DNA of 64,000 bases from Archaeoglobus veneficus SNP6 (GTDB taxonomy: Archaea; Halobacteriota; Archaeoglobi; Archaeoglobales; Archaeoglobaceae): positions 1,782,612-1,846,611 of the forward strand of contig NC_015320.1 of the NCBI RefSeq assembly GCF_000194625.1, given 5' to 3'. The notes under the pieces are model-generated. The model ran no database searches. It was given only the letters and a program-made list of their open reading frames with translations, and was not told the DNA's origin. Within the stretch, counting starts at the first letter, position 1, and each line of letters starts with the position of its first letter. A program made the translations under genes and the position numbers. This document shows, piece by piece, positions 8,340 to 18,282 of this stretch.

Positions 8340-9749
8340 ATGAAATATGACGTGATAATAATCGGAGCAGGGCCAGGTGGGCTTTTTGCAGCCTACAAGC
8401 TTGCAGGAAAGCTGAAAGTTGCTATTTTCGAGATGGGAAGGGATATCGACAAGCGAAAGTGTCCCAGCGATTTAGCAGAGAGCTTCTGTCTTAAGTGCTC
8501 GCCGTGTAACATAACCTCCGGAGTTGGCGGAGCTGGAGGATTATCCGATGGAAAGCTCAACTTTGTCAAGCCCGAATACCCCTCAAGCTTCACAGTTGGC
8601 GGGGATTTTCTCGGGCTCGTTGATGAGGATTATCTCCTCGAGAAAATGGATGAAGTTGATAGGATTTTCCTCCAGCACGGCGCTCCGGACGAAGTTTACG
8701 GCGAGGACAATGGAAGGCTCGAAGAACTTCTCAGGAGGGCTAATGCAGCAGGGATAGAATTCGTTCCACTGAAGCAGAGGCACGTTGGAAGCGATGAACT
8801 GCCGAAGGTGATCAAAAGCATAAAGGACTACCTGACGGGCAACGGCATCGAGATATTCACGAACACAACTGTCGTTGACATAAACCCAGAGGAGAGACGG
8901 GTTGTTACGGCTGATGGTAAAAAGTACAATTACGACTACCTCATAATTGGCGTTGGCAGAGGTGGCTCTGTCTGGCTTGAGAAGTGGGCAGAGAAGTATG
9001 GATTTGCAACGAGTAACAAGCCCAAAGCCATCGACGTCGGAGTTCGCGTTGAAGTTGCAGCGTCGATAATGGAAGAGATAACGTCGATAATCTACGATCC
9101 AAAGCTCAGAGTTACGACGAAGAAGCACGACGACTACGTCAGGACATTCTGCACCTGCCCGCGGGGCTGGGTAATAAGAGAGGACTACGGAGAATTCTGT
9201 CTGGTCAACGGGCACAGCAAGGCAAAAGAGAAGACAAATAACACCAACTTCGCACTGCTCGGACACTACCGCTTCACTGAACCTTTCGAGTATCCAAACG
9301 AGTGGGGCAGAGATTTGGCAAAGATAACCACGAAGCTGGGCGGTGGAAATCCGATAGTGCAGAGATTGAAAGACCTGAGGCTTGGAAGGAGGAGCACTGA
9401 GGCGAGAATAAAGAACAACAGGCTCGTTCAGCCCACACTCAAGACGGCAATTCCAGGTGATATTAGCCTCGCGTATCCGGGGAGAGTTATAGATGACATA
9501 CTCGACGCCCTTGAACAGCTCGACAAGGTCATACCGGGAGTCGCAGATGACTCAACGCTGCTCTACGCTCCAGAAATCAAGTTCTACTCACTGAAGCTTG
9601 AAGTCAACTCAGAAATGGAAACAAATGTCAAAGACATCTATGCAATAGGCGACGGAGCTGGAATAAGCAGGGGGATAGTTGGCGCTGCTGTCACCGGGCT
9701 GATAGCAGCGGAGAGCATACTGAAGAAGGAAAGTTCGGGTAAAAACTGA
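8340..9749 (+). CDS. FAD-dependent dehydrogenase, COG2509 type
   Basis: The 469-residue flavoprotein starts with the dinucleotide-binding motif VIIIGAGPGGLFAAYKL. A cysteine-rich stretch CPSDLAESFCLKCSPCNITSG at about residues 39-59 and the following GVGGAGGLSDGKLNF are typical of the uncharacterised COG2509 FAD-dependent dehydrogenases. The C-terminal IYAIGDGAGISRGIVGA holds the second FAD contact. The substrate is not known. A TATA-like AATAAATAG lies about 30 bases before the ATG and no Shine-Dalgarno is visible, so the message is probably leaderless. Confidence 0.8.
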   Translation: MKYDVIIIGAGPGGLFAAYKLAGKLKVAIFEMGRDIDKRKCPSDLAESFCLKCSPCNITSGVGGAGGLSDGKLNFVKPEYPSSFTVGGDFLGLVDEDYLLEKMDEVDRIFLQHGAPDEVYGEDNGRLEELLRRANAAGIEFVPLKQRHVGSDELPKVIKSIKDYLTGNGIEIFTNTTVVDINPEERRVVTADGKKYNYDYLIIGVGRGGSVWLEKWAEKYGFATSNKPKAIDVGVRVEVAASIMEEITSIIYDPKLRVTTKKHDDYVRTFCTCPRGWVIREDYGEFCLVNGHSKAKEKTNNTNFALLGHYRFTEPFEYPNEWGRDLAKITTKLGGGNPIVQRLKDLRLGRRSTEARIKNNRLVQPTLKTAIPGDISLAYPGRVIDDILDALEQLDKVIPGVADDSTLLYAPEIKFYSLKLEVNSEMETNVKDIYAIGDGAGISRGIVGAAVTGLIAAESILKKESSGKN

Positions 9750-9760
9750 AATCGTGGAAT

Positions 9761-10795
9761 TTAAAGGTCAATAGCACGCATGATGGCATCGACGTCAACG
9801 TAGCTCTCCACGAGCTCTTTAAAACGCTTGATTTTTTTCTCTCCTCTAATTCTTACCTTCCCAAACGCTCTTCCAAGTCTCTCGGCAGTGGTAAGAGTAT
9901 CTTCCTTAACGAGGATTATTGGTACACCCCTCTCCTCTGCAAGCCCTACAACCGGCTTTGGAGGCTCTAAATTGCCTGTCAGGATCAGACACTTCATACC
10001 TGAATCTATGGCAACCGTATGCAAATCTGAACGGTCGCCGCCGGTGATAACTGCAGCGTTCCTTGCAGCCCTGAAGTAAGATACAGCAAACTGGGGCGAC
10101 ATAGCCCCTATCAAGTACTGCTCAATCAGCAGCTCGCCCCTCGGCTCAACGATGTACTCTCCGTTAAGAATTTCCCTGATTTCCTCAACGTCCATGCCCG
10201 CAAGCAACGCGTCCTTCGGCAGCATACCCACAAGATCGATGCCTGCCGGCTGCAGAACCACAGATGCGATGCTTTTCAGATATGCCCGCTTGTAGCCTGT
10301 TATCTGGTTGAAGATTGCCATCATCTCCCCCATGACTCTTCTTGCAGAGAGCAGCCTGTCGATGGTGAAATCCCAGTTGTACCTTGCGACCATCAGCACC
10401 TTGGTCAGCGCCTTTGAAGAAAGCAAGTTTACTATTTCTACATCGCTCAGGCCTATAGCCTCACCCGCCGAAAAGCCCATGGAGCCTTCGACGAGCACGA
10501 CGTCTTTCCCCTCAGAAATTCTACCATATGCGTCGATTACCTTCTTTCTCAGCTCTTCCTTGTCTGCCGAGAGCATGAAGTCCACATAGCTCTCAACCCT
10601 GACGGGGCACATATCGTTATCAAGTTCGATGCCAAGAATTTCAGCCATCACCTCGCTGTCCACATCGTCTCTTGTGGAAAAGGGTTTGAAATATCCGACT
10701 TCGTACCCCCTTTCCTTCATTATGAGACCGAGGGCGAGAATTATTCCGCTCTTTCCAGAGTACTCCTCAAGGGAGGAAACAAGAAGGTTCCTCAT
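9761..10795 (-). CDS. BioD-like/DRTGG-domain protein (phosphotransacetylase N-terminal-like)
   Basis: The 344-residue protein corresponds to the N-terminal BioD-like plus DRTGG part of long bacterial phosphotransacetylases, without the catalytic Pta domain. The N-terminal P-loop is altered ([16 protein letters not shown]), which fits this family. The region [20 protein letters not shown] around residues 255-275 is the DRTGG domain. It overlaps the ADP-forming acetyl-CoA synthetase gene by 4 bases, so the two are made together. It is likely a regulatory or sensing partner of acetate metabolism; no enzymatic activity can be claimed. Confidence 0.78.
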   Translation of the reverse strand: MRNLLVSSLEEYSGKSGIILALGLIMKERGYEVGYFKPFSTRDDVDSEVMAEILGIELDNDMCPVRVESYVDFMLSADKEELRKKVIDAYGRISEGKDVVLVEGSMGFSAGEAIGLSDVEIVNLLSSKALTKVLMVARYNWDFTIDRLLSARRVMGEMMAIFNQITGYKRAYLKSIASVVLQPAGIDLVGMLPKDALLAGMDVEEIREILNGEYIVEPRGELLIEQYLIGAMSPQFAVSYFRAARNAAVITGGDRSDLHTVAIDSGMKCLILTGNLEPPKPVVGLAEERGVPIILVKEDTLTTAERLGRAFGKVRIRGEKKIKRFKELVESYVDVDAIMRAIDL

Positions 10796-12771
10796 ATTTT
10801 ACCACCTCTACAGGTAATTTTGAAATCAAGAGCGTAACACCCATCCTCAAAAACCTTAAGCGGGTTAATCTCCATTTCCATTATCTGAGGGATTTCAATA
10901 CTTAACTGAGACATTTTCAGGATCACATCGGCTATAGAGTCTATGTCGCAGGGCTTCTCGCCTCTCACACCCCTCAGCAGCCTGTAAGACTTGACTTCCC
11001 TTATCATTTCGTATGCATCATTTTCAGTAACGGGGGCAATTCTGAAGGTAACATCCCTGAAAACCTCCACATATATTCCGCCGAGTCCAAACATCAGCAT
11101 CGGCCCAAAACTTGGATCTCTCTTCATCCCGACGATAACTTCTTTTCCACCCTTTATCATCTGCTGGATGAGAACTCCATCTATCCTCACATCCCCAAGC
11201 ATTTCAGCCCTCGTAACTATTTCTATGAATGCCCTCCTCACCTCCTCCCTCTCAACGTCGAGCTTCACGCATCCAACGTCAGTCTTGTGGACTATCTCCG
11301 GCGAGAGAACTTTCATCGCTACCGGGTAACCGATGGAATCGGCAATTTTCACAGCCTCATCTGCAGTCCTCACCACGCCGTAGCGGGGGGCAGGGATGCC
11401 GCATGCCTTCAGGATTTCAAAGGGCATTCTCTTCTCCATCGCCTTCCGTATTGCCTCTATGTCAAATTCGTATGTTCTACCGCTTCTCTCTTTCCTCTCC
11501 TTTATTCTGACGTACCTGTAGAGTGCCGACAAAGCTTTAACCGCTCTCACTGGATCAAAGAAGTCGCTTCTGCTCCAGCCCATGAAGCACGTAACCACTG
11601 GCTTTTCGGTCCTGAAGAGGGATGCTTTCTCGAAGTCTATCCTGGCTGTGGGGGCAAGGATTGCAATAATACTTCCCACTTGCTCGTCTGCTGCAACGCA
11701 CTCCAGTGCCCTGATAAATCTCTCCGCATCCGCATCTCCCAAAACGTCAACGGGGTTGTAAAAGTTCGCCTCCGGCGGTAGAGTTGATTTCAAGCTGTCA
11801 ATTGTTTCCTTCGAGAACGACGCAAGTCTCAGATTTGCTTCCTCTACTGCATCTGCGGCCATAACGCCTGGTCCTCCGGAGTTTGTAACTATGGCAACAT
11901 CCCCGTCAACATCTTGATATTTTGCAAGGAGTCTCGCGAAGTCGAAGAGCTCTTCCGACGAGGAGGCGTTTATAACGCCAGATTGACGAAACGCTGCAGC
12001 GCAGGCTTCATAGCTGCCGGCAATGCTTCCGGTGTGGCTGCTCGCCGCTCTTGCTCCTGCATCGGTCTTCCCGCTCTTCAGCGCAATGACTGGCTTTACT
12101 TTGCTGAGTTTCCTTGCAACCTCCATGAACTTTCTTCCATTTTCAATACCCTCAAGGTAAAGCATAATCACGTCAGTATGTCTGTCATCAGCAAGCATTT
12201 CCATGAAGTCCGATTCGTCGAGAACGGCCTTATTGCCGAGAGAAACGATTTTGCTGAATCCCAAACCAACGGCGTTGAAGTACTCTATCACAGCCAGCAC
12301 GAACGCTCCAGACTGGCTAAGAAAGGCTATGTTTCCCGGCTTTGGCGTTGAGCTGCTGAACGTAGCGTTGAGACCATTGTGGCAGTTTATTATGCCAAGG
12401 CAGTTGGGGCCGACGAGTTTTATCCCGTATTTTCTGCATATCTCAACGAGCCTTGCTTCAAGCTTTGCACCCTCCCTTCCCGCCTCCTCAAAGCCAGCTG
12501 AGATTACCACGACGTTCTTTACACCTTTTTTACCGCACTGCTCGACGACTTCCAGAACGCTCGCAGCAGGAATTGCTATTACCGCAAGGTCAACATCGGG
12601 AGCATCGAGAAGTGAAGGATAGCATGGAAAGCCGAGGATTTCGCTGTAAGATGGATTTACAGCATAAACCTTGCCCCTGAACTTTTTTAGATTTTTGAGA
12701 ATTGCGTTTCCTACCTTCCCCTCTTTGGGCGTTGCTCCAACAACGGCAACGCTTCTTGGTTCGAAGAGCAT
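10792..12771 (-). CDS. acd: Acetate-CoA ligase (ADP-forming), fused alpha-beta
   Basis: The 659-residue enzyme converts acyl-CoA, ADP and Pi into acid, ATP and CoA, a main energy-conserving step in archaeal fermentation. It has the CoA-binding domain first ([19 protein letters not shown]), two succinyl-CoA-synthetase-like ligase domains with the active-site histidine context [14 protein letters not shown] near residue 245, and an ATP-grasp beta part from about 440 ([21 protein letters not shown], then [16 protein letters not shown]). Both subunits are fused in one chain, as in Archaeoglobus-type enzymes. It is the first gene of a two-gene operon with the BioD/DRTGG protein. Which acid it prefers cannot be read from the sequence. 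Confidence 0.92.
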   Translation of the reverse strand: MLFEPRSVAVVGATPKEGKVGNAILKNLKKFRGKVYAVNPSYSEILGFPCYPSLLDAPDVDLAVIAIPAASVLEVVEQCGKKGVKNVVVISAGFEEAGREGAKLEARLVEICRKYGIKLVGPNCLGIINCHNGLNATFSSSTPKPGNIAFLSQSGAFVLAVIEYFNAVGLGFSKIVSLGNKAVLDESDFMEMLADDRHTDVIMLYLEGIENGRKFMEVARKLSKVKPVIALKSGKTDAGARAASSHTGSIAGSYEACAAAFRQSGVINASSSEELFDFARLLAKYQDVDGDVAIVTNSGGPGVMAADAVEEANLRLASFSKETIDSLKSTLPPEANFYNPVDVLGDADAERFIRALECVAADEQVGSIIAILAPTARIDFEKASLFRTEKPVVTCFMGWSRSDFFDPVRAVKALSALYRYVRIKERKERSGRTYEFDIEAIRKAMEKRMPFEILKACGIPAPRYGVVRTADEAVKIADSIGYPVAMKVLSPEIVHKTDVGCVKLDVEREEVRRAFIEIVTRAEMLGDVRIDGVLIQQMIKGGKEVIVGMKRDPSFGPMLMFGLGGIYVEVFRDVTFRIAPVTENDAYEMIREVKSYRLLRGVRGEKPCDIDSIADVILKMSQLSIEIPQIMEMEINPLKVFEDGCYALDFKITCRGGKI

Positions 12772-12848
12772 CTACTCCTACATTTCCCCATCAGGCTTAA
12801 AGTTTTTCCAGAATTTTCTTCTCTGGTGGATGGTCTACGTTTAAAAGG

Positions 12849-13703
12849 CTACAGAGTTTTTCTGATGTGTTTACCAAAATGCGGGCACACGTGGATGTTA
12901 ACGTAACCGATCTCCGGAATCTTCCTCCTTAGCTCTTGTACCAGCCGTTCTGATAGCTTGTCCGCCTCTTCAACACTCATACGCCCATCCACAGTTATGT
13001 GCATGTCGAGATGTACTTTGCCCTCGCCGATATATACGGCTACCATGTCGTGGACGCCCTTAATCTCGTCAAACGAAAGAGAGACCTCCTCAACCCTATG
13101 ATAAAATTCGTCTGGCGGAGACAATCCCAGTAAAAACCTCGCATTTTGCTTGAAAAGTCTTATAGAGTTATACAGAATCATCAGAGCGATTAAAATGACA
13201 ACTAATCCATCGAAAAATCCGTAGCCGTGGCTGATAAGGAGAATCCCGGCTATACCCGCTACGGTGGACAGCGAGTCGTTTATGCTCTCGACAAACATGG
13301 TTCTATCAAGCACGCCAGATTTTCTCGAGGAGATTACCGATGCTACGAGAAGAATCGCAAGAACAGTCAGTTCTACGACTACTGCTGTAGTTGCGTCACC
13401 GTATTCAGCCTGTGGATTGATTGTGTTCAGAAAGCCCTCCCTGAGCAACTCGAAGGAGACAATCGTTATGAACGACGTTGCTGCCACGAGCGATGCAACG
13501 TTTCTCGCGAGTTCGTGCCCGAACGGGTGAGATGAATCTGCTGGCTTTTTAGAGACTCTACCGGAGTACATGAGAAGGAGTATCGTCGCAATGTCGGTAA
13601 CGCTGTGCATCGCGTCGGCAAGCAGTATCAGGTAGCCGGTCAGCAAGTATCCGGTAATCTTGAGGGCAAACGCCACGATGTACAGCAGTAGAACCTTTTG
13701 CAT
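12849..13703 (-). CDS. Cation diffusion facilitator transporter
   Basis: The 284-residue protein is a CDF metal/proton antiporter with about five to six membrane helices and a cytoplasmic C-terminal domain. Metal-site motifs are LLADAMHSVTDIATI in helix II and MFVESINDSLSTVAG in helix V. The usual His of the second motif is replaced by a glutamate/asparagine pattern (ESIND), which may affect metal choice. The SHPFGHELARN loop and the C-terminal histidines (HVCPHFGKH) fit metal binding. Zn, Fe or Mn export are all possible. Confidence 0.88.
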   Translation of the reverse strand: MQKVLLLYIVAFALKITGYLLTGYLILLADAMHSVTDIATILLLMYSGRVSKKPADSSHPFGHELARNVASLVAATSFITIVSFELLREGFLNTINPQAEYGDATTAVVVELTVLAILLVASVISSRKSGVLDRTMFVESINDSLSTVAGIAGILLISHGYGFFDGLVVILIALMILYNSIRLFKQNARFLLGLSPPDEFYHRVEEVSLSFDEIKGVHDMVAVYIGEGKVHLDMHITVDGRMSVEEADKLSERLVQELRRKIPEIGYVNIHVCPHFGKHIRKTL

Positions 13704-13797
13704 GGCTCTATACTTTGTTTACCGGCATTATAGGTTTTTCGGGCTCAAAAACAGCAGTTCAGTTTAGGTTTTCCAAAAAAGCATCCAAAATCAAGCC

Positions 13798-14724
13798 TCA
13801 ATCTGTAACGTCAATTACAAGGGGGTGACATCCTCTCACGCCGTTCTCTATTTCGATGTGTATGCAGAAAAAGTACCTGCCAGCGGGAACGTTTGAGTTC
13901 GCCTTTGTAACTAACTTCAGCTCGTAGTTCGCATGGGGTTTTACCATGCAGCATTGCGGCTCAACGCCAACACTCAATCCTTCAGGCATCGGCAGTAGTT
14001 CCATAGACGAGATGTTGGCACTGAAGGGTCCTTCGGCAACTCTGAAAACAGTAAAACTCGCATTTCCCGGCCCGGCTTCGCCTGTGTAGAGTGTGAACTG
14101 GAGTTCTGCAGTTTCACCTCTCTTCAACGCTATGCGGTCACTGTAGCTCAGGCGTGGGGTGGCCATGTCCATAAGTGACCTGCCCGGTACGAATACGGGC
14201 TTGTCAGTCAGTGGGTATACATCGACCCTAAGCCAGTCGTCTATCGTCTCGTTACCAATTTCTGCACGTATGAGGAAGACGTAAGCTGCGAGCTTAATTG
14301 AATTGTTGCCATAGCTGCACTCCGAGAAATTCTGGCTTACACTTACAGTTATTCTCGACATATACTTCCCCTCTGGTTTAACAAAAAATTCGTCAGGTTC
14401 CACACTAATGTTCACACCCTCCGGAGTTGGCAGCGTTTGGGTTTTAAGCACCCCATCAACCCTATGAACTGACAACTCTACTTTTCCTTCCCAGTTCCCG
14501 GAGTAGAAGACGTAAATTGCTTCTTTACTATCTCCAGGCCTCAGACAAATGTAGTTTTCAATAATACCCCCAAGAGGGGCGTAGTCTTCAGGAGTACAGG
14601 AAGCGTTCGATTCTAATTGTGACTCCTGTAGCTCCACTGGAGTTTCAAGTGATTTCTCGCTGAGGCAACCCGCAAGGACAATACACGTCACCAACACAAG
14701 GAAGCACAAGGTATTGAATTGCAT
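13798..14724 (-). CDS. Secreted lipoprotein with duplicated beta-sandwich domain
   Basis: The 308-residue protein begins with a lipoprotein signal; the lipobox is VLAGC with the cysteine at residue 20. The mature part contains two similar halves, roughly 55-180 and 185-305, each with a pattern ending in LPTPEGVNISVEP or LPMPEGLSVGVEP and a following (F/C)xVKP strand. That suggests duplication of an Ig-like beta-sandwich, probably facing outside the cell. I do not recognise the family. It stands alone with an AT-rich promoter upstream (14725-14760). Confidence 0.65.
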   Translation of the reverse strand: MQFNTLCFLVLVTCIVLAGCLSEKSLETPVELQESQLESNASCTPEDYAPLGGIIENYICLRPGDSKEAIYVFYSGNWEGKVELSVHRVDGVLKTQTLPTPEGVNISVEPDEFFVKPEGKYMSRITVSVSQNFSECSYGNNSIKLAAYVFLIRAEIGNETIDDWLRVDVYPLTDKPVFVPGRSLMDMATPRLSYSDRIALKRGETAELQFTLYTGEAGPGNASFTVFRVAEGPFSANISSMELLPMPEGLSVGVEPQCCMVKPHANYELKLVTKANSNVPAGRYFFCIHIEIENGVRGCHPLVIDVTD

Positions 14725-14765
14725 TATAAAATGAAATTTTCAAAAGTATTTAAATTATAACGTGG

Positions 14766-15071
14766 CTACTTCATTTCAAGCCTCAAACACCTCAAAATAC
14801 CCTCGAGCGTCCTGAAAGACCTTGCCGTCACGCAGACATCTCCAAATCTTTTTCCCAGAACTCTCTCAATCCTCACCGCCACCTCAGCATAGTGCATGTT
14901 TTTCTTTCGGAAAATGACGTTGTCGGCCTTGAAAAGGCAGAGAATCTGCAGGTTTTCGTCCTCTATTTCTTTCAGAATTTCAAGCATTTCTTGTTTAGTT
15001 ATCCGTCTTGCAGAATACATGTTAATGCCCTTTATGAACGCAACACCGAGCTTCCACTCTTCGCCTTCCAC
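14766..15071 (-). CDS. Short DUF1697-like protein
   Basis: The product of about 101 residues resembles the N-terminal half of DUF1697 proteins: GVAFIKGINMYSARRITKQE is close to the family's opening FLRGINVGG pattern and FKADNVIFRKKNMHYAEV corresponds to the QSGNVVF segment. Family members are normally about 180 residues, so this one is short. I place the start at GTG 15071, after a TATA element ACTTAAATAC; reading further upstream to 15143 adds residues with no similarity and runs into rps8e. Function unknown. Confidence 0.5.
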   Translation of the reverse strand: MEGEEWKLGVAFIKGINMYSARRITKQEMLEILKEIEDENLQILCLFKADNVIFRKKNMHYAEVAVRIERVLGKRFGDVCVTARSFRTLEGILRCLRLEMK

Positions 15072-15084
15072 GCTGTCAGGCTGA

Positions 15085-15131
15085 CAAAAAGTATTTAAGT
15101 AGTAGTGATTGGCTGTGTTGAGGTGGTGTAA
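15085..15131. promoter_or_regulatory. Overlapping divergent promoters for rps8e and the DUF1697-like gene
   Basis: GTATTTAAGTAG around 15090-15101 reads as a TATA box on both strands. On the plus strand it lies about 40 bases before rps8e, with GAGGTGGTG as ribosome-binding site; on the minus strand it lies about 25 bases before GTG 15071. The two transcripts must share or compete for this element. Confidence 0.5.
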
Positions 15132-15509
15132 ATGAAGTGGCATGGCAGAAGCAGACGCTCATACACTGGCAAGCTCCTCAAGCCTTTCAGAAAGAAGAGA
15201 AAATACGAACTGGGAAGAGATCAGGTAGAGACGCTTATCGGCGAGAGAAAGATAAAGAAGGTCAGGGTTAAAGGAGGAGACTTCAAGATCAAGGTCTTCA
15301 GAGAGATGTTCGCCAACGTTTACGTTCCCAGCGAAGGCAAGGTCGTCAAGGCCGAGATAAAGACAGTCGTGGAGAATCCGGCCCATGTGCACTACGCAAG
15401 AAGGAACGTGATCACCAAGGGAGCGATAATCGAAACCTCCGTCGGAAAGGCAAAGGTTACGAGCAGGCCCAACCAGGACGGCGTTGTAAACGCTGTTTTG
15501 ATTGAATAA
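15132..15509 (+). CDS. rps8e: Ribosomal protein S8e
   Basis: The 125-residue protein is archaeal/eukaryotic S8e of the small ribosomal subunit. The opening MKWHGRSRRSYTGKLLKP and the family motif around NPAHVHYARRNVITKGAII are intact, and length is normal. It is preceded by a GAGGTGGTG ribosome-binding site. The neighbouring genes are not ribosomal, so it is a single-gene unit. Confidence 0.97.
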   Translation: MKWHGRSRRSYTGKLLKPFRKKRKYELGRDQVETLIGERKIKKVRVKGGDFKIKVFREMFANVYVPSEGKVVKAEIKTVVENPAHVHYARRNVITKGAIIETSVGKAKVTSRPNQDGVVNAVLIE

Positions 15510-15544
15510 AGAATAAATAATACCTTAATTCAATAACTTTTATC

Positions 15545-16643
15545 ATGTTTCATTTGGAAGGTTTTAGCGAATTTTATGCAACGCTCCCTCCCGGCCTCGA
15601 AGATATTGCAGCGGAAGAAATAGAAGAGCTGGGGTTTAAAGTCTTCGAGCTCAGAAGGGGAAGAGGACGGGTATTTTTTCAGGGGTAGCAGTAATGCGGT
15701 GGAAAAACTGAATTGCTACGGAAGAACACTCGAGAGAGTAGTGGCACTTCTTGCCTGCGAGAAGTTTTCTACACTCGACGACATATATAAAATCGTTCGG
15801 AGCCTGGACTTCAGCTTCATCAAACCCCATCAGAGCTTCGCAATCAGAGCAATGAGGGCTGGAGAGCATAACTTTACTTCTATGGACGTTGCAAGAGTTG
15901 CTGGTCAGGCAGTCATTGACAGCTACATGGCATCGAGAAACGTCAGGCTTGCAGTAAACCTCGACGAGCCAGACGTGATAATCAGGGTCGATGTTGTCTT
16001 CGATACAGTCATAGTCGGAATCGACACTACAGGCGATGTGGGTCTCCACCGGAGGTTCTACAGAGTTTACAATCATCCTGCTCCACTGAATGCAGCTATT
16101 GCTGCAGCTCTTGTCAGACTTTCTGGATGGGAGGATGGAAAAACTCTCCTCGACCCGATGTGCGGAAGCGGAACGATTCTTATCGAGGCGGCAATGCAGG
16201 CTTGCAACATCCCCATCCGGCAAGAGTGCTTCGATGCCGAAATATCCACCACTTCTCTCTGCTGCCCCTATGTGTTCGGCCTCGAAATCTCGAGAAAACA
16301 CCTGAAAGGTTGCAAGCTTAATGCAAGCGCTGCCGGCGTGAGCTTCGATGTTGTTCAAGGTGATGCTACAAAGCCACCATTCAGAGAGCCCTTCGACGTC
16401 GTTATAACTAACCCACCTTATGGACTGAGAATAGGAAGAAAAGGTGTGATAGAGAAGCTTTACTCCAGGTTTTTAGCTGCTCTCATAGACATAATTCACG
16501 AGAGTTCGAAGGTTGTTGTTATAACCGCAGAGAGTGAAGTTTTCAAAAAGCACGCGGAAAAATACGAGATTCTCGAGGAGAGAACAATCAGGTACGGCGG
16601 TTTGCTAACTTCGGTGTTCGTTATGACTCCATCCTTAGACTGA
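15545..16643 (+). pseudogene. Trm14-like THUMP tRNA guanosine methyltransferase, frameshifted
   Basis: The reading frame opens at ATG 15545 with FYATLPPGLEDIAAEEIEEL, the usual start of THUMP-domain tRNA methyltransferases, and stops at 15686 after VFFQG. Removing one G from the GGGG run at 15682-15685 makes it continue in frame into the 314-residue remainder. That part holds the THUMP end, the SAM motif LLDPMCGSGTILIEAAM and the catalytic DVVITNPPYGLRIG. Together they give about 365 residues, normal for archaeal Trm14 (N2-methylguanosine at tRNA position 6). It is either a very recent inactivation or a base-calling error in the G run. Confidence 0.8.
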
Positions 16644-16712
16644 CCCTTGTAGAACTTGCTGCATCAACCTTTTTATGCTACACCACTCAAACAGGCTACG
16701 GAGGATGATGTA

Positions 16713-17666
16713 ATGAAAATCATTGCCTTCGTCGGCTTACCGCTTAGCGGTAAGAGTACCGCCGCAAAGGTAGCGGAGGAACTTGGTATCCCAGTAGTCG
16801 TCATGGGCGACGTTGTCAGGGAAGAGGTAAGAAAGCGAGGTCTTGAGCTTACAGACGAGAACGCCGGAAAGGTTGCCAACGAGCTGAGGCAGAAGGAAGG
16901 GATGGATGCGATAGCGAAACGGTGCATCCCCATTATCAGAGAAAAAGCGAAAGACTCCGGAATCGTCGTCGTTGACGGCATAAGAGGTATTGCGGAGGTT
17001 GATCGCTTCAAACAGGAGTTTGGAGATGATTTCATCCTCATCCACATCGATTCTCCCCTCGAACTGAGGTTTGAGCGGGCGTTGAAGAGGAAGAGGAGCG
17101 ACGACATAACGAGCATTGAAGAACTCAAGCGAAGGGATGAAAGAGAACTTTCATGGAACATGGGAAAGGCCATAGAAGTTGCCAACTTCACTATTGAGAA
17201 CACATCAGGCCTTGAAGAGTTCTTCGAAAAAGTGAGGGATATTCTCCTGAAATTTGCAAGGCAAATTGAGGTAGAGATAGAAACCGACGTGTATCCAACG
17301 GAAGATGAAGAGAAAGTCATACAGGCCGTAAAAAACCTCTTCCCCGACGCTGACATTAAGATAGAAGACGGAAAACTCTACGCCATAGCATCAGATTTGA
17401 GCAAGTTCAGAGAGCTCCTGAGAAGGCAGAGAATCCTCGACACCACCCGCTCGGAACTCCTGAGAAACTGGAGGGGTAACGAAGCAACGGTTTACCTGAA
17501 CAAGCAGACTGCAGTTGTTTCGCGCATAAATTTTGCCGACGAGGATGCGATTCTCTCCCCCCTCCGCGTAACATTCAGGGTTTACGGTATACCTTTCGAG
17601 CGCTTCATTGACTGGCTCGCTCCAGAAACGAGAGATGGCAAACCTGTAAAGGAGATCGAGCTCTAA
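16713..17666 (+). CDS. UPF0200/UPF0201 fusion: nucleotide-kinase-like protein with RNA-binding-like C-domain
   Basis: The 317-residue protein combines a P-loop kinase-like UPF0200 domain (residues 1-180; Walker A VGLPLSGKSTAAK, and DGIRGIAEVDRF) with a UPF0201 domain (about 185-317) starting at VEIETDVYPTEDEEKV. The first half resembles AMP kinase/dephospho-CoA kinase folds; the second half is often a separate archaeal protein. The start is ATG 16713; a start at 16656 would add residues not found in the family. The stop overlaps the start of the next gene, so they are translationally coupled. Substrate unknown. Confidence 0.82.
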   Translation: MKIIAFVGLPLSGKSTAAKVAEELGIPVVVMGDVVREEVRKRGLELTDENAGKVANELRQKEGMDAIAKRCIPIIREKAKDSGIVVVDGIRGIAEVDRFKQEFGDDFILIHIDSPLELRFERALKRKRSDDITSIEELKRRDERELSWNMGKAIEVANFTIENTSGLEEFFEKVRDILLKFARQIEVEIETDVYPTEDEEKVIQAVKNLFPDADIKIEDGKLYAIASDLSKFRELLRRQRILDTTRSELLRNWRGNEATVYLNKQTAVVSRINFADEDAILSPLRVTFRVYGIPFERFIDWLAPETRDGKPVKEIEL

Positions 17667-18154
17667 TGGAGTTAAAACCAATCCATCGAATTCTGGCTAC
17701 GACGGACGGCTCAATTACCGCAATACTCGAAGCAATCTCGGGCAGAGAAGTTAGGGTGGAGACTGTCGAGCAGCGGGTGGTTAAAGCAAACAAGGACATC
17801 GCGGAAATACTTGGAATCGATGAGGGCGAAGAGGTCAACTACAGGGTCGTGAATCTCATAGCCGGAAGCGATGTGCTCGCCCACGCAGTCTCGTACACTC
17901 CACTTAAGAGGCTTAGACCCGAGTTCAGGGAAGACCTGATGAAGGCAGATATACCCATAGGAAAGATAATGCGAAAGCACAGAATAGAAGCGAGAAGGGA
18001 AATAAACTGGTGGAAGGTTGAAAAAGCAGGCAAACTCACTGAAGTTTTCGGTACTGGCGAAGACGAGCCGGTTCTCGTCAGGAACTACAGTATCATCCAC
18101 GGCGGAGAGGTGCTGATAAACATAACAGAGTACTTTCCTCTGTCGAAGTTTTGA
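17666..18154 (+). CDS. Chorismate lyase-like protein (DUF98)
   Basis: The 162-residue protein is a DUF98 member with the chorismate-lyase-like fold. Conserved pieces are IHRILATTDGSITAILEAI at the start, the VNLIAGSDVLAHAVSY middle strand, and the ending RNYSIIHGGEVLINITEYFP with its Glu. Bacterial relatives release pyruvate from chorismate to give 4-hydroxybenzoate; in archaea a role in making the arylamine part of methanopterin has been suggested. Its ATG overlaps the stop of the preceding UPF0200/0201 gene by one base. Confidence 0.75.
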   Translation: MELKPIHRILATTDGSITAILEAISGREVRVETVEQRVVKANKDIAEILGIDEGEEVNYRVVNLIAGSDVLAHAVSYTPLKRLRPEFREDLMKADIPIGKIMRKHRIEARREINWWKVEKAGKLTEVFGTGEDEPVLVRNYSIIHGGEVLINITEYFPLSKF

Positions 18155-18282
18155 GTTGAGTACTTTTTATCTCATTTGAGTCAATTTCCTTTAGATTTTA
18201 TTTTACAGAAACTAAGGCAAGATAAATTATTAGTTTAGGTGAATATAAGCAAGCATCAAAGCAGACATTTGAAATTTATTAT
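18155..18282. other. AT-rich boundary of the 18.2-21.4 kb island
   Basis: This spacer is far richer in A and T than the flanking genes and contains no ORF or RNA gene I can support. It separates convergent genes (DUF98 and the ADP-ribosylglycohydrolase) and marks a change in base composition that continues to about 21.4 kb. Confidence 0.4.
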
